41,057 nucleotides of DNA from Cochliopodium minus (taxonomy: Eukaryota > Discosea > Himatismenida > Cochliopodiidae): NCBI GenBank assembly GCA_024220525.1, contig JAMYWO010000209.1, positions 9,171 through 50,227 of the forward strand, written 5' to 3'. Below, piece by piece: positions 32,555-41,057 of the stretch. Both the position numbers and the translations under genes were made by a program. Below the pieces are notes generated by a model. The model was not told where the DNA came from and did no database searches. It saw only the letters and a program-made list of their open reading frames with translations. Position 1 is the stretch's first letter. Each line of letters opens with the position of its first letter.

Positions 32555-33566
32555 ATGGACAGAAGATTTGATGGAATTGTATCAGATGAACCAACCAACC
32601 AAAAAGAAGATGATGAATGGTTGACATCTGAAGGAAACCAAGTTAAGAAATATATAAAGAATATAGAGGAAAATACCAAGACATTAGAGAAGCAGATTAA
32701 CAATATCAAGACAGAGGTAAATCCTAATGTGATGGAGAAAAAAAATAAACAGATTATGGAGACCATTTCAAACACACAAGAGATAATCTCGCAATCTAAG
32801 CAGAAATTGGACCAGATGTCCGAATTTAGCAAGTCGATGGAACAATCTGCAAAGACAGTGATGAGGGATAATATGCATAGATCATTGACAAAACAATTGA
32901 TTGATAGTGGTAAAAAAATGTTTTCATATAATTTAATGATCCCATTCTAATATCTAATATTTTGACCTAAATATTTACAAAATATCAGCATTATCCATTT
33001 ATTATTTATTAGTAAGAAAGATATCAATAAATACTTCATAAAAACTCACTTGAACATTTATTGACAGATAATATCAGATATCCTTTAATTAATTGTTTGT
33101 CATTTATATCCCCCTTATATTAAACCATTATATTCTATTAGTTGGTGCTTTTAATGCTTATCATGCAATGTTCCAAAAATTTACTGATGAGAAATTATCA
33201 AGAGAGATACGTATAGTCAATCCAGAGATCAAAGATGAGGAGATCGAAGATATCAAGAAAAAACTTGCCAATGGAGAAGTGGGAGGATCCATCTTTGCCC
33301 AGACCTTTGTATCTGAAGAACATACTAAAGCAAGAGAGAAACTTAGGTATTATAGGGAACTCTATAAGGATGTCATTGAATTAGAGAAGCAGATAGCTCA
33401 ATTGAAACAATTCTTTATTGATGCATCTATCCTTGTTGCTCAACAAGGTGATTTGATCAACCAAATCGAACATAATGTAACCAAATCTCTCCATTATGTC
33501 AAAAAGGGTAACAAGGAGTTAGCACAGGCTGTGCAGAGATCCCAGAAGACATGTAATATCTTTTGA
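32555..33566 (+). CDS. Qa-SNARE, syntaxin-1-like, ending in CNIF instead of a membrane anchor
   Basis: Two exons (32555-32909 and 33142-33566) give 259 aa. The N-terminal half is a helical Habc-like region (YIKNIEENTKTLEKQINNIK). The second half has REKLRYYRELYKDVIELEKQ and IAQLKQFFIDASILVAQQGD, with the zero-layer Gln and LINQIEHNVTKSLHYVKKGN, matching plasma-membrane Qa-syntaxins. The expected C-terminal hydrophobic anchor is absent. The chain ends QRSQKTCNIF then TGA. CNIF fits a CaaX prenylation box with Phe last (geranylgeranyl type). No hydrophobic exon is visible in the next 150 bp. Role: membrane fusion at the cell surface, possibly lipid-anchored. Confidence 0.87.
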
Positions 33567-33719
33567 TGGGCATGTATATGAAGATATACGGTTTTAATTG
33601 TTATAAATAAAGTGATTATTATAAAATATCATTGTATATCTTTAAAAATTTAATATCTACAATCCATTTTCGAAAATATCATTCAAATATCATTCAAATT
33701 GTATATTCTAATAGATCTT

Positions 33720-34335
33720 TCAACATAATAAACATTCTTTCTTCTTTTTTGGGATATAAAATTTTTTGTGAACAGATTTTGTAAATTCGAAGATTGCTTC
33801 ACACAATCCATCTCCTCTTTTTGAAGATACTTCATAAAATAGACAATTCCATTTCCTTGAAAGCTCAACCCCTAATTCTTTAGGAACAATTCTATCATTA
33901 TCTAAATCTGATCTATTACCCAATAGAATGCATTCAAAATCTTCTGTTTGTTTTGACTATCAAAGATAATCAATTTTTTTTGAGGGGATATGTTTGTTCA
34001 AAAATTTTTGATTATACCCTCATTATATCATCCCTTAATGTTTCCACTTCTTGAAATGTTGATTGTGATGTTATAGAATAGACAAATATAAATCCATGTG
34101 CATCTTTTATACATTCTTCAAGACTTTTCATATAATCAGTGACAAATCTCGATGATAATTCGAATATTTCGATTCTGCACAATATCCCATCTAAATCCAA
34201 TACCTTTTTGTAACAATCATCTTCCATAGGGTTATATTCATCAATATCATGATCCTTGATATATCTTTGAATGATGGCAGATTTACCAACACCCCCTGAT
34301 CCAAATATTGAGAATTTATAGTCTTTGTATGACAT
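33720..34335 (-). CDS. Atypical Ras-family protein lacking switch II DxxG
   Basis: Two exons (34018-34335 and 33720-33956) give 184 aa. The P-loop is intact (FSIFGSGGVGKSAIIQRYI). Switch I reads DEYNPMEDDCYKK, one residue short and without the key Thr. Switch II, normally DTAGQE, reads EIFELSSRFVTDYM, so the DxxG and catalytic Gln are gone. The guanine motif is GNRSDL (for NKxD) and the last motif is EVSSKRG. The end is a polybasic PKKKKECLLC with a CaaX box, so it should be prenylated and membrane-bound. It probably binds nucleotide without normal cycling, like other atypical Ras proteins. It lies tail-to-tail with the syntaxin gene, about 150 bp apart. Confidence 0.87.
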
Positions 34336-34382
34336 AAAAGGAGAAATCTTCTTTTATATTTTTTTTTCAAATAAAAATAAAA

Positions 34383-35877
34383 ATGAAGTTGATTCAGAAG
34401 AAAAATCTCTTCAAAAAGGATTTATTCATCAAATCCAAATGTTTTCATTTTATTGGTATTTCATCATATAACAATTTGACTTTCAAGATGAATACCAAGA
34501 GATTCATCACCTTTTCCACCAAAAAGAAATCAGATGATTCCAAAAACATCAATATAAAAGATGACAGGGAATCGAAAAATGAGATCATCCAAGAGAAAAA
34601 AGGTATTTATATTTTTATTTGAAAGAAAATAAAATATACCTGTTAATATGCTATAAAAAATTGATATGCCTTCACATATTGTTTATTGGCCACATATTGT
34701 TATTGATCTTTGAATATTCAATGAAATATATGGAAATTGATTATTTTAGTTGAGATAACAACAGATATACTGATGATTAATATCGTCAGTATAATTATCA
34801 AAGAATGATACTCTTTCATCTTTAGGATGACAAGAATAAAAGCTTTTTTTTTATTTTCAGAGAAATAATCTAAACAAATTATCATCAAACAACCAGAAAT
34901 CAAAAGAGAAACACCAAGAACATTTCCGAAATCACCAAAAAGATCGATGCCCAACAAAGAAAAGCTAGAAGCACTGAAAAAACACATATTGGAGCAAGAA
35001 AAGAAGAAATTTGCAATAAACGACGAAAACTTTCAATCAACAGTCCCCACTAAGAAATTCTTCTGGAAATATCTCATGCCTTTTCTTCTATATCTCGGAA
35101 TATCTACCGCCCTGTCCATTTACATGATCGGGAGAGACAACACCGAGGTTTTGTTGTCCAATTTGTCTGATTTCATTGATGATGCTATTAATCCTCTCAA
35201 TGATGAGGAGGAAAAAGTTAAAAGTATGGAAAAGATTTGTGAAAGAATAACTAATGGTAAATTTTTTATTTTTTTATTTTTATTTTTTTAATTTTATTTT
35301 TTTTTTATTTTTTTATTTTTTTATTTTTTTTATTTTTTTTCATTTTTTTCAATTTATTTTTTTAATTTGTTTTTTTAATATTTTTGTTTTTCATCTTTCA
35401 TTTTTGAATTCAGATAGTTTGAAGAGAAAAATCAGTCAAGAATACTACATTGGAATCTTTTTAGATTTGGCTCACTCTAACAGCAACCAAAACATAAGAA
35501 ACAGAGCTGTTGATATCCTCTATCACACTTCATTCATTAGTAACAAAAATAATTTTTTTTTATTTTTTTATTTATTTTATTTTGTTTTTGTTTTTATTTT
35601 TATTTTTTATTTTTCATTTTTTATTTTTATTTTTTTTTACTTTTTTTTTAAAATAGTTTGGAAAATTTTCATTAATTTATTTCAAAACTCCTTCAAAATA
35701 TTTTTATTATTTCAATTATTTTGTTTAAAATTAAGTGAAATCAGTAACTTTTCTTCAAACAACAAAAACGAAATCTTCTCTTCTTTTTCTTTTTATTTGA
35801 ATCTCTTTTTCCATCTTTCTGATGAAACACTCTTCAGCTTCTCTTTCTCTTTCTCTAGAAATCCCTGCTTTTTCTAA
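34383..35877 (+). CDS. Single-pass membrane protein of unknown function, possible organelle targeting
   Basis: Four exons (34383-34602, 34897-35256, 35414-35539 and 35657-35877) give 308 aa. The N-terminus is basic, with few acids until RFITFSTKKKSDDSKN, resembling an organelle presequence. A Lys-rich stretch leads to one membrane helix, YLMPFLLYLGISTALSIYMI. A helical domain follows (ISQEYYIGIFLDLAHSNSNQ, NIRNRAVDILYHTSFI), in the style of an armadillo repeat. The Ser/Phe-rich end is FSFSFSFSRNPCFF. The second junction is my least certain: the strong CAG at 34860 leads to a stop, while AACCAG at 34896 keeps frame. An internal start at 34947 is the alternative. Confidence 0.6.
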
Positions 35878-35997
35878 AGCTTTTTTGTATATTATCACTC
35901 ATTGTTTTTCCATCATTTCATCATTGCTAATTAATTTAATAATTGCGAAATTATTTAATTATTTCAGAAAATAAAAAAATGAAAAAAAATAAAAAAA

Positions 35998-36585
35998 ATG
36001 AACGATGACACTGAACTTCATGAAAAATATAAAAATTTCTTGATTGATAATTTTGGATATGAGGAAGGTATAAAATAATTTATATTCCAATTTATATTCC
36101 AATTTATCAATAATATTGAATGATGAAATTTATTTTATCTCAAATAATCTCGGCAAATCATCATCTTTTAATATTTAGTATACAAATAAAACATTTATCA
36201 AACATATAATTTATCAGATGAGTTTTGTGGAGGAGATTTTGATTTGACGACAATAAAAGACCCAGAAGTTTTGAAAGATCTGATGGAAAAAAAAAAAGTG
36301 GATCTTTACAAACAAAACAAAGTAAAAGACACGCCTCTTCACTACTGCTTCGCTTTTAACAAAAACTTGGAAATAATTAAATATTTGACAGAAAAAGAAA
36401 AATGTGACGTGAACTTGAAAAATGTCAATGGAAACACCCTTTTCCACTATTCTTGCTACAACAATGATAATTTAGAAATAATAAAATTTCTGGTAGAAGA
36501 AATAAAATGTGACATTAATATGAAAAACAAATATGGTACTACCCCTTATCATTTTGGCTTCAAAATCAAAGTTATTCTTTTCTGA
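35998..36585 (+). CDS. Small ankyrin protein
   Basis: Two exons (35998-36067 and 36218-36585) give 145 aa. It starts MNDDTELHEKYKNFLIDNFG. Two complete ankyrin units: VKDTPLHYCFAFNKNLEIIK and VNGNTLFHYSCYNNDNLEII, each ending CDVNLKN or CDINMKN. A third begins (KYGTTPYHFGFKIKVILF) and stops early. The first spacer between repeats has the unusual length of 35 residues (EKEKCD phase). The early end and an ambiguous base 44 bp downstream suggest the locus may be truncated or the assembly imperfect. Confidence 0.78.
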
Positions 36586-36608
36586 TTTCTTTTCGTGAAG
36601 ATATTTAA

Positions 36609-36710
36609 TTATTTCGTAATTATTTTTGNGTTGAGCTTTATTTCTTTGCACACTTGGACATCGTCTTCATTCACGATTTTTGATTGAACGCAGTCAAAGA
36701 AGTCCCAAAA
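36609..36710 (-). CDS. Orphan C-terminal exon
   Basis: A rise in GC marks a short minus-strand exon after a GTAAAAG acceptor. It reads FWDFFDCVQSKIVNEDDVQV then CKEIKLN, an undetermined residue at the N base (36629), KIITK and a stop. Codons follow a purine-first pattern on this strand. No upstream exon is evident within 400 bp. It may be a far 3' exon of the 37.8-39.7 kb gene through an intron of about 1 kb. Confidence 0.4.
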   Translation of the reverse strand, partial: FWDFFDCVQSKIVNEDDVQVCKEIKLNXKIITK

Positions 36711-37129
36711 CTTTTACAAATAAAAAATGAAAAATTAAGTCTGAAAAATCAACTAAATAATCAAGTTTTACAAAAAAGTGAAAAAATTTTTAAAACAAAA
36801 AATTAATCAAATCAAATTAATCGAAAATTCAACAAAAATCTTTAAAATAATAAATTCAAAAAAATTAATCAAAAATTTATCAAAAATTCATCGAAAAATC
36901 TGACGTTTTAAATTAATAAAAAATTAAACAAAAAAAATTGATCGAAAATTTTTAAAATAATATAAAATCAAAAATTGTAAATTTATCAAAAAAATTAATC
37001 AAAAATTAAAAAAATTGACGTTTTGGAATTAATAAAGAATATCTGATTAAAAATTTAAAAAGCATTAAATCAAAAATAATCAATGAAAGTTATTTTTAAA
37101 AATGAATGAATTTTTACTATCAATTTTTT

Positions 37130-37689
37130 GAAGCGGGCTTTTGTTTCAACATTTCCTTCCAATCAATTTATCATCACCACCTGTCTCATTGTTGATGACA
37201 ATGGAGCTGAGAGAAAGGTATCCTTCTTCCAAAAGTTGTATTTGTTTTTCCACTATGACAAGGAAGGTTTTACACAGAGAGGAGAACAAACAAGTCTTCT
37301 CCATCGACATGAGTAAATATGTGGCAATTAAATCAAAGGTAAGCTTTTTTTTCAAAAAAACATTTAAAAAATATTAATAAAAAAATTATTAAAATAAATC
37401 AAACTATGAAAAAAATAAAAAAAAATGTAAATAAAAAATAAAAATATATAAAAATAAAAAATAAAATTAAAATAAAATTAAAAATAAAAATAAAAAATAA
37501 AAATAAAAAAATAAAAATAAATAATAAATCAAATTAATTTTTGAAGAATTTTTACTTTAGAAACTGCTTTTCTTTTGGAACCATGCTGTGAGAAAGTCTT
37601 TGGGAAATAGTCATGCTTTTTCCTTGATGGTCTTAAACGAAATTGACTTCACTTTTTCATATTTGTGTTTCTATTCAAAAAATAATTGA
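37130..37689 (+). pseudogene. Two-exon fragment with a reading-frame change
   Basis: Two GC-richer blocks (37133-37339 and 37561-37686) are joined by a good intron, GTAAGC to CTTTAG. The first half of block 1 has coding-like codons in one frame (STFPSNQFIITTCLIVDDNG then AERKVSFFQKLYLFF). The second half has them in another (EENKQVFSIDMSKYVAIKSK). That second frame continues across the splice as KLLFFWNHAVRKSLGNSHAF and SLMVLNEIDFTFSYLCF, to a TGA at 37687. A shift near 37255-37285 is implied. The FSIDMSKYV motif resembles the end of NT-C2-type domains, a weak hint. No start is seen. Either a broken gene or an assembly error in a region that also holds an N. Confidence 0.45.
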
Positions 37690-37769
37690 AAAATCATTTA
37701 AATAATTAAAAAAATCAATAAAAATTGAAAAAAATTAAAAATAATTTAATATTTAAAAATAAACTAATA

Positions 37770-39721
37770 CTAAAATTTTATACCTTTTACAATAGACTCC
37801 TTGGGTATCGATGTTCTACCAAACAACATCATGAAATGTTTTTCGGAAATAGAAATGGTGTAAAACATGCTGAGAAGAACCTTGGCAATGGACTTGTCAC
37901 GCTTCTTGGTCTGATTGTATCTGATGTGGTTGATAAGCCTCTTCATTGAACGGTTGCTCAGCACGATGCCCATATTGTCGGGAACATTTTTGATGATTTT
38001 TTTGATGTTGACGTTCAAGTGGGGGTTTTTTTTGAAGAATTCGAAATCGATGATCATGAGAGCCATTTTCCTGGCAAAAGAAGCCTTTTTTCTCGACTCG
38101 ATCTTCTCATCCAAGTTTAAAATGTCTTCGATCCATTGTTCTCCATACATTTTTGTAATGTACGCGTAGTAGGTGTGTTGGTTCTCGATGAAGAACTTGA
38201 TGATGTGTGAGATGACCCAGCGGGAGTGCGTGTGGGTCACGTGGAAGGCGCTGAAGATGGAGGGCAGGCAGTTGTAGTTCTCCATATAGTCGCTGATCGT
38301 TTTCACTTTGGAGGCCATGAACTGCAACCATAAAAACAATCCAAGAGAACTTTTTTTAAAAAAAGAAAAAAAGAAATAAGAATAAAAAATTTTGTAAAAG
38401 AAGTTTAGATAGATTAATGAAAAGTTAATAAAAAATAAAAAAATGATTTTGATGAAAGAATGATGAATATAAATACAAAGATATCTTGTTGGATTTAGTT
38501 TTAAAAATTTTGACAATTCAAAAAGAATATAAAAAAGAAATATATCTTGAATATTTTTAAAATCTCTTTTTATACGATGTATATACATTTGTGATATTCG
38601 ATTATCTTTTTAAATATGCTTTACCATATTTTTGATGATGGGGAAGTGATCATCTTCCATACAGTGACATCCAAAAAATCTTTGAGGAAGCTATCGAAAG
38701 AATTGATGATGATCTGTTGATGCACGGTATTACAATCAGTGATTACAGGTTTTACCCTCTTGATGGATCCCGCCTTGTTCATGCTTAAGATATTATGGAT
38801 GATTCTGATGTAATAGGTGATGACAACGCTTCTGATGAACAATTCAATCTTTTCTCCAAATTTGTCTGTTACTATCCTTGAATAGGCGGGAGCATAAGGG
38901 AATATATCCGTGGCATATCCTGATGGATTGGAGCTGTTGACTGAATTGGGAATTTCGAAAGAGAGGATGTATGCTATGCAATAGAGATCGGTGATAGACT
39001 TTATATCTGACTTTTCTATTGATATATATTGTTTAATTATTATTGTAATAATTTAATAAAGGTGGATCACGAAATTTATATTGATTTATAACTATTTATT
39101 CATTATTAGCCAAATCAAAAAATAAATTTCATTGAAGATTCTTCTGAATGTTGATAGATCATTCTTAATTATATTTTAATAATAAGCATATTCGAATATA
39201 AAGATTTCAATAAAATTTTTGAAAGGGATATATGTGTTTTTTGCAAATGATGATACATAATAAAGGAATATAGGCATATTTTTATTATTATTACCTTGTG
39301 CATCTTTTAAGATGGTAATTAAATAATCAGCAAAGAAATCAGTGTCCCAATTCTCTACAAAACAATACATCGCCTTCACTTTCTGATCAGAATCGTTTTC
39401 CCTGAATATTTTGATGAAATGCGAGAGATGATCTGGCAAGGTGATGATGTCTTTGAAACAATAAATAAAGCTGCTGTTATATTTGAAAGAATATAGAGCC
39501 TCCACAGGGGTATTATCTGACAACATGGATAATAATTCCATGAAATCTTTAGGTACATCAATATCCTTCAACAAATCATCTTTCTCCACAGAGAGACTCC
39601 TCGCATTGCTCTTTATTTCCAACAAATTGGCCTTTTCCAAATTGTAATTGGTTGATGTTATTATCTGATAAGGCATAGGCATTCCAGGCCTCAAATTTTG
39701 TTTTGCCAATGGCATTTGCAT
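37770..39721 (-). CDS. Unrecognised helical protein (about 460 aa), faint Ras-GAP resemblance
   Basis: Three exons (39295-39721, 38625-39015 and 37770-38349) splice in matching phase. It starts MQMPLAKQNLRPGMPMPYQI. It has no signal peptide or membrane helix. Most of the chain is predicted helix: LSHFIKIFRENDSDQKVKAM, then LFIRSVVITYYIRIIHNIL, then IFSAFHVTHTHSRWVISHII and KFFIENQHTYYAYI. The FREN and YIRIIHNIL segments fall where Ras-GAPs have FRGN and FLRFxxPAL, but spacing and other motifs are unconvincing, so I leave it unnamed. The simplest end is SIVKGIKF and TAG at 37770. A GTATAA donor at that point could splice on to a 76-nt block (37556-37631, DHQGKSMTISQRLSHSM), but the next junction then loses frame. 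Confidence 0.65.
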
Positions 39722-40151
39722 TTTTTATTGAAAGGAAAATATATATTTTCTTAAAGTTCTCTTGGAAAAATTGATGGAAGTTTTTGATGTTGATTTGAGA
39801 TTAGATTTGATCAACTAATTTGTTGGAATCTTCAATCAATACAAATTTTTTTTTTTTTATTTTTTTGATTTTGAATTTTATTTGTTTGGAAGAAATGTGG
39901 GGAAGTATTGGGTATACTTGAGACAATTAGATTTTTGTAAAATGAATATATTGATTCAAAATCTTGTTCAGGGAAAGAAAGGAAATTATGATAAAATTAT
40001 TAATAAAAAAAACTTTGAAGAAATATCAATCATAATAATGGTTAAAATCCTCATTGGATCTTATATTTGATTGGATTATTGATTTATTTTAAACTTTTTT
40101 TTAATTAATAACAAAAAAGTGCAAAATGCTTCAACATCATTTGAAATCTCT
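39722..40151. other. Intergenic region with one weak ORF
   Basis: This 430-bp AT-rich stretch separates the unrecognised minus-strand gene from Pmp3 copy 7. A plus-strand frame from 39942 to 40070 could encode 42 residues (MNILIQNLVQGKKGNYDKI), with no domain or splice support. I see no RNA gene or repeat. Confidence 0.5.
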
Positions 40152-40799
40152 TTAATATGTACCATATCCTCCACCGTGATGTCCTCCTAATCAAAAATAA
40201 AAAGTATTAAATTTGAAATTGTTTTATTAAGGTGATATTAGGGTTTTATAAAACGAAATAGTAAGGAAAAAGAAAATTTACCATGATGATGATCGTGATG
40301 ATGATGATGTGTGTTAATAATCTATTTATTTTGTAAAATAGGGTTTATATAACTTAAATGTGTCTTTTATTTTATGATATTACCCTATAAATGAAAATTT
40401 GGTCAAAAAATTTGATATGATTGAATTGGAAGAAAATTATACCAAAAAGCATGAATTACACCAGGAATCCTATTTAAAGGATTAAAAACAAAATTTCATT
40501 AACTTTCAAATTCTTTTATATAAAATCTTTTTTGAATTACCATCCCAAACAACATAATAAGATATTAAGACAGAAATGAAATGTACATCCAACCTTTTGA
40601 TATAAGAATTCAAATTTTTAATTATATAAGCCACATTTATCAATAGTAACTTACCTTGAGTAATACTGCTATGAATGGTAAAAAAATTGCCAACTATTTG
40701 AAAATATATTAGTTGTTCAAATATTAAAAAGCATCAAATATCCATAATTTTAATTACAATATAAAGGCAGCAATCTCCATGTTCTTTTCCTTTTGCCAT
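40152..40799 (-). CDS. pmp3: Pmp3-family proteolipid with His/Gly-rich tail, copy 7, with a probable 1-nt exon
   Basis: Starts MAKGKEHGDCCLYI, then LAIFLPFIAVLLK, VGCTFHFCLNILLCCLGW and IPGVIHAFW. Introns follow LYI, follow the helix 1 Lys and split both Trp codons. At HAFW the exon ends at 40443. A 58-bp intron (40442-40385), a single G (40384) and a 62-bp intron (40383-40322) follow. Then come a 40-nt exon (40282-40321) and a last exon (40152-40186), giving WIINTHHHHHDHHHGGHHGG then GYGTY. Keeping the second intron gives WVIS and stop instead. Removing the G gives TGA at once. It lies 35 kb from the six-gene array yet shares its structure most closely with copies 3 and 4. The His-rich tail could bind metal. 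Confidence 0.88.
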
Positions 40800-41057
40800 T
40801 ATTTGATTTCTTTTTTTGTTTTCTTCTTTTTTTTTCTTTTTTAAAAATAGTGGAGAAAAAAATTCAAAAAAAATACAAAAAAAAAATATTCTCTTTCATT
40901 TTCAAATTTGTTGAAATATATGTTTATTCTCAAACTTTGGTATAATCTCAAATTTTGAATTTCTCAAGTTTGAATTCTTTTCTACTTTACATTTTGATCA
41001 ACAGAGAATTAAAAATATCTTTTATAACAACAAATTTAATTTTTAAAATACGTTTTA
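40800..41057. other. Terminal AT-rich flank
   Basis: Upstream of Pmp3 copy 7 the sequence is AT-rich with homopolymer runs. I see no exon or repeat. The first 253 bp of the window are likewise empty of any convincing gene apart from the Rab-like 3' flank. Confidence 0.5.

Noticed and set aside
35254-35877. A 207-aa ORF rich in Phe
   Set aside because: It reads through two T-rich introns of the 34.4-35.9 kb gene. Only its last part is exon.
37146-37355. Minus-strand ORF (FDLIATYLLMSMEKT) as an extra exon of the 37.8-39.7 kb gene
   Set aside because: A chain through 37556-37631 fits at one end, but the next junction loses phase. The plus strand gives a continuous frame across the intron.
38107-38331. 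Minus-strand ORF of 74 aa rich in His and Leu
   Set aside because: It is an alternative frame within an exon of the unrecognised helical protein; the main frame is longer and splices well.
1-41057. tRNA, rRNA, CRISPR, transposons, LTR or other virus-like elements
   Set aside because: I saw no cloverleaf, spaced repeat array, transposase, reverse transcriptase, capsid motif or terminal repeats by eye. Divergent or short elements could be missed.

Overview
The window is nuclear DNA from an intron-rich, very AT-rich microbial eukaryote. Most genes are split by short introns (about 45 to 450 bp) that start GT, end AG and are T-rich on the sense strand. TAA, TAG and TGA all act as stops, so the code is standard. 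Small GTPases, a RhoGEF, a copine, a syntaxin, F-box proteins and ankyrin proteins together suggest a free-living amoeboid protist (Amoebozoa or Anaeramoeba-like). That placement is inference. No RNA gene, CRISPR array or transposon was recognised.

Layout. 0.25-1.0 kb: a degenerate Rab32-like GTPase (minus). 1.2-5.1 kb: six tandem Pmp3-family membrane proteolipid genes (minus), with a seventh at 40.2-40.8 kb. 5.4-6.5 kb: a secreted or anchored protein of unknown function. 6.7-9.3 kb: a kinesin-10 (Kid/KIF22-like) motor. 9.4-15.9 kb: one 15-exon minus-strand gene joining DH, PH, PH, C2, C2, a copine domain and a long Pro/Asn-rich tail. 16.1-28.3 kb: an ankyrin and F-box block, comprising an ankyrin gene, a large F-box/LRR/ankyrin gene with a 100-N assembly gap, a 2-oxoglutarate dioxygenase fused to an F-box, and a second ankyrin gene. 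28.4-30.1 kb: a PICOT/Grx3-type multidomain glutaredoxin. 30.3-36.6 kb: a His/Cys-rich orphan, a calcineurin-B-like EF-hand protein, a Qa-syntaxin ending in a CaaX-like motif, a Ras-like protein lacking switch II, a membrane protein and a small ankyrin protein. 36.6-37.7 kb is unresolved (an N base, a broken exon pair). 37.8-39.7 kb: an unrecognised helical protein.

Gene models were built by joining exons with matching phases. For each of the larger models the summed exon length is a multiple of three and every junction restores family homology where a family is recognised. The strongest novelties are: (1) three Pmp3 paralogues whose C-terminal tail seems to need a one-nucleotide exon at the same codon, with skipping giving an immediate stop; (2) a RhoGEF-copine fusion; (3) a dioxygenase-F-box fusion; (4) two small GTPases with broken nucleotide-binding motifs. 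Functionally the window is rich in membrane signalling and trafficking, Skp1/cullin-type adaptors and membrane stress proteolipids, but nothing shows these neighbours share a pathway.
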